From Kitasatospora sp. GP82 (GTDB lineage: Bacteria > Actinomycetota > Actinomycetes > Streptomycetales > Streptomycetaceae), in contig NZ_JARZAJ010000029.1 in the NCBI RefSeq assembly GCF_029892105.1, forward strand, positions 27,910 to 91,909: DNA of 64,000 nt, written 5' to 3'. The notes below the pieces were generated by a model. It searched no databases, was not told where the DNA came from, and saw only the letters and a list, made by a program, of their open reading frames with translations. Positions 34,551 to 41,932 of this stretch are shown piece by piece (position 1 is the first letter of the stretch; the number at the start of each line of letters is the position of its first letter). The translations under genes were made by a program, and so were the position numbers.

Positions 34551-34818
34551 ATGTCGCCGCTGCGCAAGGTGCCGGTGTGCTTGACCGTCCCCCCCGTTGC
34601 CAAGGTATGGGTCGACGGCGGTTACGGCAACACCGTGATAACTCATCAGATGTCCTCTGGCAGGCAGGTATGCCTGCCCGTCCGCACGCGACGGCAAGTT
34701 CTTGCGGAAAGTTTTCGAAGATCCTTGCCATGATCGTCGACCACCTGTTTGACTCTGCTTCAGTTAACCGCAGTTGAGGCCGGCCCGGTGTGCTGCTGGC
34801 CGGTCCGAGGAGTGTCGG
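34551..34818. promoter_or_regulatory. Leader region of the cyclitol operon with an 8-bp palindrome
   Basis: This stretch has no convincing gene and is less G+C-rich than its surroundings near 34680-34770. It contains a perfect inverted repeat, GGCAGGCA (34659-34666), GGTA, TGCCTGCC (34671-34678), about 140 bp before the cyclase start, which could be an operator. A short frame reads V-A-K-V-W-V-D-G-G-Y near 34610, which recalls IS5-type transposases, but it is too short to call. Confidence 0.4.
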
Positions 34819-36030
34819 GTGGTGCAGACGGCAGTGGCGGAGCCCGGGGTCCGGGGCGACGAGGGTGGCTTCACGCTCCTCGCGCCGGAAGGGACTTCGT
34901 ACCGGGTCGACATCACGGATGGGGTGTTCGCACCGGAGAACCCGCTGCTGGCCGGGTACTGCGAGGGCCGCCAAGTGGTCGCCTTTCTCGGCCCGACCGT
35001 CGACCGACTCTACGGACAGCAGCTGCGCTGCTACCTCAACACCTGGTTGAGGCCGGGAAGTTGGAGTGTGGTCAGGCTTCCCGGCGGTGAGGAGCACAAG
35101 ACCATGGCCTCGGTCGAGGAGATCTGTGCCCAAGCCAAGGCTGCCGGACTGGACCGGCGTGGTGTGATGCTCGCAGTCGGCGGCGGAGTCACGTGCGACC
35201 TTGTCGGGTTCGCGGCGGCGATCTACTGCCGGGGAGTGCGGTATATCAAGGTCAACACGACGCTGGTCGGACAGGTCGACGTCGGCGTCGGCGTCAAGAC
35301 CGGCGTCAACGCTCTTGGTACCAAGAACATGCTCGGGGCGTACCACCCCGCGTACGCCTCGATCAACGACCCAGCCTTTCTTGAGACCCTGCCAGGACGT
35401 CAGATCCGCTGCGGCCTTGGTGAGATCGCCAAGATGGCGATCATCAAGGATGCACGGCTCTTCCGCGCAATGGAGGAGCACCCAGGGGTTCTCCGGCGGC
35501 CCTGTCCGGAGCCTTCCTGGCTGTCCGACTCGGACGGTGTCCGGCGCGGCCTGGAGAACTACGTGCTGCGCACCGCGATGGCGTTGATGCTGGAGGAGCT
35601 CTGTCCGAACCTCCGCGAGCACGACCTGGCCCGGCTGGTCGACTTCGGCCACACCTTCGGCCCGGTGATCGAAACGGCCAGTGACTACCGGATCGCACAT
35701 GGGGAATCGGTGGCCATCGACATGGCCCTTTCCACCCAACTCGCCCGGGAGTTGGGCCTGATCGGTTCCGGGGACTGCGAGCGGATCACCCGTCTGATCG
35801 TCGACCTCGGCCTCCCGGTCCACGACCCGCAGACCTGCACACCAGAGCTGATGAACCGGGCGCTCAGGGCCTCCTGGGAGCGGCGTGGTCGGCGCCTGCA
35901 CTTGGTGGTGCCCGACGGTATCGGCTCGGCGGTCTTCGTCGACGATCTGGAGGACATCCCCGCCGCCGCTCTGACAAGCGCGCTGGAGTCGCTCGCCGCT
36001 CTCCAGAACCCGCTCGCCGCCTCCCACTGA
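34819..36030 (+). CDS. Sedoheptulose-7-phosphate cyclase family (2-epi-5-epi-valiolone-synthase-like)
   Basis: A 403-residue dehydroquinate-synthase-superfamily cyclase. G-G-G-V-T-C-D-L-V-G-F near residue 119, K-T-G-V-N near residue 161, C-G-L-G-E-I-A-K-M-A near residue 198 and V-D-F-G-H-T-F near residue 275 place it with the C7-cyclitol (valiolone-type) synthases rather than true AroB. Such enzymes use NAD and a divalent metal to cyclise sedoheptulose 7-phosphate. The motif normally read as P-T-T-L-x-G-x-x-D-A-G-x-G-A-K-T-G-V-N here has Asn for Pro, Gln at the position after Gly, and Val for both Ala, so product type (valiolone epimer or other) is uncertain. GTG 34819 follows GAGGAG. It is the first gene of the operon. 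Confidence 0.88.
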   Translation: MVQTAVAEPGVRGDEGGFTLLAPEGTSYRVDITDGVFAPENPLLAGYCEGRQVVAFLGPTVDRLYGQQLRCYLNTWLRPGSWSVVRLPGGEEHKTMASVEEICAQAKAAGLDRRGVMLAVGGGVTCDLVGFAAAIYCRGVRYIKVNTTLVGQVDVGVGVKTGVNALGTKNMLGAYHPAYASINDPAFLETLPGRQIRCGLGEIAKMAIIKDARLFRAMEEHPGVLRRPCPEPSWLSDSDGVRRGLENYVLRTAMALMLEELCPNLREHDLARLVDFGHTFGPVIETASDYRIAHGESVAIDMALSTQLARELGLIGSGDCERITRLIVDLGLPVHDPQTCTPELMNRALRASWERRGRRLHLVVPDGIGSAVFVDDLEDIPAAALTSALESLAALQNPLAASH

Positions 36031-36084
36031 CGTCGGCCATGGCCGCCGCCTGACTTCGCCTCGCTCGACAGGAGCCGTACCGAG

Positions 36085-36492
36085 ATGAGCCACGCCGAAC
36101 TTCCTTCGGCCCCGGGTGCGCCTCACCGCAGAATCTCCAACCTGCGCGAAGGGCTCCTTCGAGGGCTTACCGCCGACCACGGCGGAGTCGGGACGATCCT
36201 GGCGCACCGGGTGTATCGCCGCCAGGATGCCCCGGCCGGCATCGCCTTCATCGATCTGGTGGTGCTGCCTCCGCACACCTCCATCGGTCCGCACCGCCAT
36301 GCGGACAACCAGGAGACCTATGTGATCCTCTCCGGCCAGGGGCAAATGACACTGGACGGTGAGGCGTTCGAGGTCCGCGCCGGAGATGTGATACCCAACC
36401 GCCCGTACGGCGAGCACGGTCTCGCCAACACCTCGGACAGCGACGTCGAGTTGCTGGTGTTCGAGATAGGTCCGCTGGACGGTGCCCGTTGA
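36085..36492 (+). CDS. Small cupin protein
   Basis: A 135-residue single-domain cupin. Motif 1 is G-P-H-R-H-A-D-N-Q-E-T-Y-V-I-L-S-G, with the two His and Glu that bind metal, and motif 2 contains G-D-V-I-P-N-R-P-Y-G-E-H-G. Likely roles are isomerisation, epimerisation or binding of a cyclitol or sugar phosphate. Known cyclitol pathways use a VOC-type epimerase early on, so this cupin could be a substitute, but that is inference. ATG 36085 has a GGAG site about 10 nt upstream, and the stop overlaps the aminotransferase start. Confidence 0.85.
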   Translation: MSHAELPSAPGAPHRRISNLREGLLRGLTADHGGVGTILAHRVYRRQDAPAGIAFIDLVVLPPHTSIGPHRHADNQETYVILSGQGQMTLDGEAFEVRAGDVIPNRPYGEHGLANTSDSDVELLVFEIGPLDGAR

Positions 36493-37790
36493 GCGGCCTT
36501 CGCCAGCGAGAACGGCTGGCACAGGAGGCCGTGCACCTGGCCCCGGGAGCCTCCGAGGAGTCCGCGCTGGGCCGCCGGGTCTTCGTGGAGGGCCGCGGTG
36601 CAGTGCTCACCGATCTGGACGGCAACCAGTACATCGACCTCGCGGCCGGTACGCTCACCCAGTCGCTCGGGCACTGCCATCCGGAGGTCGTGGCCGCGCT
36701 CACCGCGCAGGCCGAACGCCTGTGGAACGTCCACGACTTCTCCACCGCCGACCGCGCCGCCCTGTGTGACCTGCTGGCCGACCTGCTGCCGGAGCAACTG
36801 GACACCTACGCCTTCTTCTCCACCGGCGCCGAGGTCGTCGAGGCCGCGCTGCGAGCCGTTCAGGCGGTCGCCGAGCCCGGTCGCAACCGGATCGGCGCGC
36901 TGCGCTACGGCTTCCACGGCAAGACCCAGGGCGCGCGGATGCTGGTCCACTGGGACATCGGCAACCAGGCCTTCGCGGGCAACAGCGTGCTGGGCTACTC
37001 CCCCTACTGCTACCGCTGCCCGCTCGACCTGGAGTACCCCTCCTGCGGGGTGCGTTGCGCGACCCTGGTGCGGCGTCACATCGCGGAGAAGTCCAACGTG
37101 TCCGCGCTGGTCTTCGAGCCGGTGCTGGGCGCGGCCGGGGTGATCGTGCCGCCGCCCGGATACTGGGAGCAGATCGCCGAGAGTTGCCGGGAGCACGGGG
37201 TGCTGCTCGTCGCGGACGAGGTGCTCACCGGTGGCGGACGCACCGGCACCTTCCTGGCCGGTGAGCAGTTCGGCATCGAGCCCGACCTGGTCACCCTGTC
37301 CAAGGGCATGGCCTCGGGCTTCCCCTTCGCCGCGCTCGCGGGGCGGGCCGAGGTGCTGCGCCACCCGCGGGCCGCCCAGGCCGGCTCGACCGCCTCCACC
37401 TATGCCAACAATCCGCTCGGCATCGCTGCCGCGCGGGCCACCCTGGAGGTCGTCCGCCGTGACGCCCTGATCGGGCAGGTGGCAGGGCTGGGTGCTCTCA
37501 TGGACGAGCGGTTGGCCCAACTGCGGACGGAATACCAGGTGTTGGGTGACGTGAGGGGTATCGGCCTGCTGCACGGGCTGGAGTTCGTGCGCGACCGCGC
37601 CACTCGTCAGCCCGCCCCCGAGATCGCCCGCGCGGTCTACCGGCACGCCCTCGACCTCGGGCTGCGGACCGCCATCGGCGGCCACATCATCCGACTGGCA
37701 CCGCCGTTCACGATCGACCGCCCCCTGCTGGAGGAGGGCCTCGGGCTGCTCGCCCAGGCACTGGAGCGCGCCACCGGGGGCCAACAGTGA
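36489..37790 (+). CDS. Class III PLP-dependent aminotransferase
   Basis: A 433-residue class III (acetylornithine/glutamate-1-semialdehyde type) aminotransferase. The PLP lysine is K272 in T-L-S-K-G-M-A-S-G-F-P; the D-E-V-L-T-G-G-G-R-T-G motif lies near residue 242 and S-T-G-A-E-V-V-E-A-A near residue 115. It probably aminates a keto-cyclitol or keto-sugar to make an aminocyclitol. The start is TTG 36489, overlapping the cupin stop (TTGA), without a clear ribosome-binding site, so translation is probably coupled. It overlaps the exporter ATPase by 4 bp. Confidence 0.9.
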   Translation: MSGLRQRERLAQEAVHLAPGASEESALGRRVFVEGRGAVLTDLDGNQYIDLAAGTLTQSLGHCHPEVVAALTAQAERLWNVHDFSTADRAALCDLLADLLPEQLDTYAFFSTGAEVVEAALRAVQAVAEPGRNRIGALRYGFHGKTQGARMLVHWDIGNQAFAGNSVLGYSPYCYRCPLDLEYPSCGVRCATLVRRHIAEKSNVSALVFEPVLGAAGVIVPPPGYWEQIAESCREHGVLLVADEVLTGGGRTGTFLAGEQFGIEPDLVTLSKGMASGFPFAALAGRAEVLRHPRAAQAGSTASTYANNPLGIAAARATLEVVRRDALIGQVAGLGALMDERLAQLRTEYQVLGDVRGIGLLHGLEFVRDRATRQPAPEIARAVYRHALDLGLRTAIGGHIIRLAPPFTIDRPLLEEGLGLLAQALERATGGQQ

Positions 37791-38815
37791 TCGTCGCGGA
37801 GAACCTGGTCAAGGACTTCCGGGTGCATGAGCGCGGCCCGGGCCTGCTCGGCAGCCTCGGCACCCTGTTCAGCCGCGAACACCGGCTGGTGCGGGCGGTG
37901 TCCGGGGTCTCGTTCGAGATCCCCGCGGGGACCAAGGTCGCCTACATCGGGGCCAATGGCGCGGGCAAGTCCACCACCGTCAAGATGCTCACTGGCATCA
38001 TGACCCCGACCTCGGGCCGGGCCCTGGTGGCGGGCCTGGAACCGTACCGGGAGCGGCGCCGCAACGCCGCCAACATCGGCGTGGTCTTCGGCCAGCGCAG
38101 CCAGCTGTGGTGGGACCTGCCGGTGCCCGACTCGTTCCGCATCCTGCGCGGCATCCACGACATCCCCGACGCGGTCTACCGGCGCAACATGGCCCTCTAC
38201 CGGGACCTGCTCGACCTCGACGCCCTCGGCAACACGCCGGTGCGGCAGCTCAGCCTCGGGCAGCGGATGCGCGCCGAGGTCGCCGCCAGCCTGGTGCACG
38301 ACCCGAAGGTCGTCTTCCTCGACGAGCCCACGGTCGGCCTGGACCTGGTGCTCAAGGAGGCGGTGCGCGAGCTGGTCAACCGGGTCAACGCCGAACTCGG
38401 CACCACCGTGCTGCTGACCAGCCACGACATGGGCGACATCAGGGCGATCTGTGACGGGGTGCTGGTGGTCGACCGGGGAGAGGTGGTGCACTCCGGCAGC
38501 GTGCACGAGCTGCTGCGCACCGCCGACACCCGCGCGGTGCTCTTCGAGCACGAGGGCGACCCGGCCGCCCCGACGGAGGCGATCGCCCTGATCGAGGCGC
38601 GACTTGACGGAGCCTCGGCGACCGTGGTCGACGGCGGCCGGATCCGGGTCGAGTACCCGACCGGACGCTGGACCAGCCGCCAGGTCATGGGCCTGCTGCT
38701 GGAGCACTTCGACGTCACCGACTGCGTGGCCCCCGAACCGGACCTGGAGTCGGTGCTGCGCCGCATCTACACCGGCGGCCGCCGCCCGGCGCCGAGGCCG
38801 GAGGCGGTGGGATGA
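37787..38815 (+). CDS. ABC-2 type exporter, ATP-binding subunit
   Basis: A 342-residue ATPase. Walker A is G-A-N-G-A-G-K-S-T-T near residue 59, the signature L-S-L-G-Q-R-M-R-A-E near residue 160, and Walker B V-V-F-L-D-E-P-T-V-G-L-D follows. A C-terminal extension of about 80 residues is usual in this export group. It pairs with the two permeases that follow and probably exports the cyclitol product, like AcbWXY in acarbose producers. The start overlaps the aminotransferase stop (GTGA). Confidence 0.92.
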   Translation: MIVAENLVKDFRVHERGPGLLGSLGTLFSREHRLVRAVSGVSFEIPAGTKVAYIGANGAGKSTTVKMLTGIMTPTSGRALVAGLEPYRERRRNAANIGVVFGQRSQLWWDLPVPDSFRILRGIHDIPDAVYRRNMALYRDLLDLDALGNTPVRQLSLGQRMRAEVAASLVHDPKVVFLDEPTVGLDLVLKEAVRELVNRVNAELGTTVLLTSHDMGDIRAICDGVLVVDRGEVVHSGSVHELLRTADTRAVLFEHEGDPAAPTEAIALIEARLDGASATVVDGGRIRVEYPTGRWTSRQVMGLLLEHFDVTDCVAPEPDLESVLRRIYTGGRRPAPRPEAVG

Positions 38816-39639
38816 CCCGGGCCGGCACCGTCCCGGCACGCCTGCGCCGGTACGCGCCGTTCACCGCGGCGAGCCTGCAAGGGCTGCTGCAGTACCGCGC
38901 GACGTTCCTGATCAACGCGCTCACCGCTGCCACGGCCGTCGGCGTGCAGGTCTTCCTGTGGCGTGCCGTGTACGCGGGCCGCAGCGGCGGCATGCCCGGC
39001 GGCTACGACCTGCCGCACCTGACCACGTACGTGCTGCTGGCCCAGGTGCTCGGCCTGATGCAGGCCAACCGGGTGGACGAGGAGGTCTCCGGGGAGGTCC
39101 AGCGCGGCGACATCGCGGTCTCGCTGCTGCGTCCGGTCAGCTATCCGCTGGCCCGCTTCGCAGCCGGCCTGCCGGTGTCGCTGACCAACGCCACGCTGGT
39201 CGCCGTCCCCGTGGTGGTGCTGTACGCCCTGCTGCTGCCGCTCTCCGTGCCCAGCCCGCAAGGCGCGCTGCTCTTCGGCTGCTCCGCCGCGCTGTCCCTG
39301 GTGATCGGCTTCGGGGTGAACCTGCTGGTCGGCCTCGCCGGTTTCGTCACCACCAACATCTGGGGCGTCCGCATCGTCAAGGACAGCGTGGTGGCGTTCT
39401 TCGCCGGGCAGGTCGTGCCGCTGGCGCTGATGCCCGGCCCGCTGGCCGCAGTCGCGCAGGCGCTGCCCTTCCAGGGCATGGTCGACGGGCCGCTGCGGCT
39501 GCTCCTTGGCCGCTACCACGGACCGCTGGAAGCCGCCTCGATCCTTGGCGTGCAGCTGGCGTGGGCCGCAGCGCTGAGCGCACTGGCCGCGCTCGCCTGG
39601 CGCGGGGCGGTGCGCCGGGTGGAGGTGCTCGGCGGATGA
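38812..39639 (+). CDS. ABC-2 type exporter permease 1
   Basis: A 275-residue membrane protein with about six hydrophobic segments. The R-Y-A-P-F-T-A-A-S-L-Q-G-L-L-Q-Y start and the E-V-S-G-E-V-Q-R-G-D-I-A motif in the first cytoplasmic loop are typical of ABC-2 permeases of this family. It overlaps the ATPase and the second permease by 4 bp each, so the three are made together and probably form one heteromeric exporter. Confidence 0.88.
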   Translation: MTRAGTVPARLRRYAPFTAASLQGLLQYRATFLINALTAATAVGVQVFLWRAVYAGRSGGMPGGYDLPHLTTYVLLAQVLGLMQANRVDEEVSGEVQRGDIAVSLLRPVSYPLARFAAGLPVSLTNATLVAVPVVVLYALLLPLSVPSPQGALLFGCSAALSLVIGFGVNLLVGLAGFVTTNIWGVRIVKDSVVAFFAGQVVPLALMPGPLAAVAQALPFQGMVDGPLRLLLGRYHGPLEAASILGVQLAWAAALSALAALAWRGAVRRVEVLGG

Positions 39640-40442
39640 GGCCCGTCTCCACCACGGTCCGCTACGCCCGGCTGACCTGGCAGCTGAGCGCCGTCAGCAT
39701 GCACCGGCTGACGGAGTACCGCATGGACTTCCTGCTCGGCGCCGGCGGCCTGCTGCTACGGGTGGTCTGCCAGGTCGCGGTGATCGGCATGGTCTTCCGG
39801 CAGGCCCCGGAGATCGCCGGCTGGCACTACGACCAGGTGCTGTTCCTGCTCGGGTTCTCGCTGCTGCCGCGCGGCCTGGATCGGATGTTCACCGACCAGC
39901 TGTGGATCCTGGCCCGCAAGCTCGTGCAGAACGGCGAGTTCTTCCGCTACCTGATCCGGCCGGTGCACCCGCTGTTCTCGCTGCTGTCCGAGCGCTTCCT
40001 CTACCCGGACGGCTTCGGCGAGCTGCTCACCGGGGCCGGGCTGGTCTGGTACGCCGCCGACCGGCTCGCGCTCACCCCGGACACCGCCCAACTCCTGCTG
40101 GCCCCGGTGCTGGTGCTGTGCGGCACCCTGATCCTCGCCTCGATCAAGACGCTGTTCGCCTCGCTCGCCTTCTGGACCACCAACAGCTTTCCGGCCCTGT
40201 ACGCCGCGAACCAGTTGGGCGACTTCTCCGGCTACCCCCTCGACCTCTACCACCCGTCGCTGCGGTGGCTGCTGACCTGGCTGCTGCCCTACGCGTTCAC
40301 CGCCTACATCCCCGCCTCCTACCTGCTGTTCGGCCGCGCCCCGCTGCTGCCCTGGCTGTTCGCGGTGACCGCGGGCCTGGTGGCACTCGCCCTGGCCGTC
40401 TGGCACCGGGGTGTGGACCGCTACGAGATGACCGGGAGTTGA
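39636..40442 (+). CDS. ABC-2 type exporter permease 2
   Basis: A 268-residue membrane protein with about six hydrophobic segments, related to the preceding permease (similar N-terminal helix followed by Y-R-M-D-F-L-L-G-A-G-G and the loop L-V-Q-N-G-E-F-F-R-Y-L-I-R-P). ATG 39636 overlaps the previous stop. The kinase gene begins 3 bp downstream. Confidence 0.88.
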   Translation: MRPVSTTVRYARLTWQLSAVSMHRLTEYRMDFLLGAGGLLLRVVCQVAVIGMVFRQAPEIAGWHYDQVLFLLGFSLLPRGLDRMFTDQLWILARKLVQNGEFFRYLIRPVHPLFSLLSERFLYPDGFGELLTGAGLVWYAADRLALTPDTAQLLLAPVLVLCGTLILASIKTLFASLAFWTTNSFPALYAANQLGDFSGYPLDLYHPSLRWLLTWLLPYAFTAYIPASYLLFGRAPLLPWLFAVTAGLVALALAVWHRGVDRYEMTGS

Positions 40443-40445
40443 TCC

Positions 40446-41918
40446 TTGGACACCCTGCTGTCGGACGACCTCGCGCCCGCCACGGCCGCCCTCCTGCGCG
40501 CGGCCCCCTGGCTGGACGAGACCAGCCGCCGCTCCGGGCGCTTCGAGGTGCTCGACCAGGCCGACCTGGGCGGGATCCGGCTGCTGCTGGTCGGCACTGG
40601 CGGCGACCCCGCCGCGTCGGCCGATGGCTCCCGCTGGTTCGTCCCGGTCCTCGATGACGACCCGGGCCGGGCCGCGACCGGCGCCGCCGCCTTCGACCGG
40701 GCGGTGGTCGGCGCGCTGCGCGAGGGGCTGCGGCTGCCCACCCGGCGCGGCAACGTGATCGAGTTCGACGGTGAACCCGCCGCCTACCGAGGCCAGTTGC
40801 CCTTCGACCCGGGCTGGTGCTCCAACGCCCTGTCGCTGCTGGACCTCGGCGGCACGGCGCACGCCCACAAGACCTACCGCCGGATCGGCGGCGGCACCCG
40901 CGAGCCCGAACTGCTGCGGCTGATGAGCGGCAGCGGCCGCACCCAGCAGCCCGTCGGCGACTACAGCTACGTGGACACCGCCACGGGACGGCGCGAGCCG
41001 CTCGGCGTGGTCTACCGCTACGCCGAGGGCGAGGGCCTCAACGTCCCGCTGCGCACCGGGATCCGCTCGCTGTGGCCGTTGCTGTACGCGGGCGCCGACC
41101 CGGAGGCCGCGGTCGCCGCGTCCCAGCAGGCCCTGGCCGTGGCGCTGCGGGCCACCGGTGGGTTCCTGCACGACTTCCACCGGGATCTGGCCGAACGCCT
41201 CGGCCCCTACCCGGAGTTCCCTGCCGCGGGTTGGCTCGCCGAGACCGCCGAGCGGCTGGCGGCGCTGACCCCGCTGATCCGTGCCGACGCGCGCTTCCCC
41301 GTCCCGGTGCGCGAGGCCGCCGTTTGCGGCCTCGCCGCCGAACTCGGCCGCGTCGCGGAGCTGCCGCAGCGGCCCTGGCCCAGCGGCCCGTGCCACGGTG
41401 ACCTGCACCTGTCGCACCTGGTGCGCCGGGAACGGCCCGACGCCTCCTGGGAGTTGTGCGTCATCGACCTGTCCACGCGGCGGCCGGTCCCGGCTGATCC
41501 GAGCACCGCCCAGTCGCCCTGGCAGGACCTGGCCGCCCTGCGCCGCGGCGTCGAGATCTTCACGGCGGACGAGTTCGCCGACCACGCCGCCGAGACCCTC
41601 GGCATGGACCCCGAGGACACCTGCCGCACCGCCCTGCTCCAGGCCGCCCGCGTCACACCGGACACCCCCGGCTGGACTGCGGAACGCCTGGCCGGCCTCG
41701 AGCGGCTGCGCCGCGCCGCCGGCCTGTGGGCCGAGCGCGTCGGCGACCTGCTCGTCGGCGGCGACCCGGACCTCGCCGGGCACCCGGCGTGGCGGCTGTT
41801 CCGGCTGCGCCGGCTGCTCCATGAACTCGACTACGCCTACGCCCACGACCGCGCCTACCACGCCGCGATCAACCTGCGGCACGCTGTGGAGGCCGGCGGC
41901 CTCCCGGCCGCCCGGTGA
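40446..41918 (+). CDS. Maltokinase-like (aminoglycoside-phosphotransferase fold) kinase
   Basis: A 490-residue protein like the maltokinases (Pep2/Mak) of trehalose and glycogen metabolism. The N-terminal cap is followed by the nucleotide-binding lysine in A-H-K-T-Y-R-R near residue 141. The catalytic loop is G-P-C-H-G-D-L-H-L-S-H-L-V near residue 318, with I-D-L-S as the metal site. It probably phosphorylates a sugar or cyclitol hydroxyl, either for activation or for self-protection. The start is TTG 40446 with GGGAG upstream. The family assignment is good; the substrate is unknown. Confidence 0.82.
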   Translation: MDTLLSDDLAPATAALLRAAPWLDETSRRSGRFEVLDQADLGGIRLLLVGTGGDPAASADGSRWFVPVLDDDPGRAATGAAAFDRAVVGALREGLRLPTRRGNVIEFDGEPAAYRGQLPFDPGWCSNALSLLDLGGTAHAHKTYRRIGGGTREPELLRLMSGSGRTQQPVGDYSYVDTATGRREPLGVVYRYAEGEGLNVPLRTGIRSLWPLLYAGADPEAAVAASQQALAVALRATGGFLHDFHRDLAERLGPYPEFPAAGWLAETAERLAALTPLIRADARFPVPVREAAVCGLAAELGRVAELPQRPWPSGPCHGDLHLSHLVRRERPDASWELCVIDLSTRRPVPADPSTAQSPWQDLAALRRGVEIFTADEFADHAAETLGMDPEDTCRTALLQAARVTPDTPGWTAERLAGLERLRRAAGLWAERVGDLLVGGDPDLAGHPAWRLFRLRRLLHELDYAYAHDRAYHAAINLRHAVEAGGLPAAR

Positions 41919-41932
41919 AGGAGCGACACCCC

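Noticed and set aside
34747..34780. GTTTGACTC half-site before the cyclitol operon
   Set aside because: No right half-site at 11 or 12 nt; the nearest CAGTTGAGG is 15 nt away.
34819..36030. Primary-metabolism 3-dehydroquinate synthase (AroB)
   Set aside because: The K-T-G-V-N motif, length near 400 residues and cyclitol-type neighbours fit sedoheptulose-phosphate cyclases better; AroB would normally be with other shikimate genes.
34396..36522. Minus-strand frame of about 700 codons opposite the cyclase and cupin genes
   Set aside because: It is the shadow of two well-supported plus-strand genes. Only its last 50 codons, outside those genes, carry the HAD-like relic reported separately.
39756..41882. 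Minus-strand frame of about 700 codons opposite permease and kinase genes
   Set aside because: Gly/Gln/Arg-rich translation with no domain; antisense artefact.
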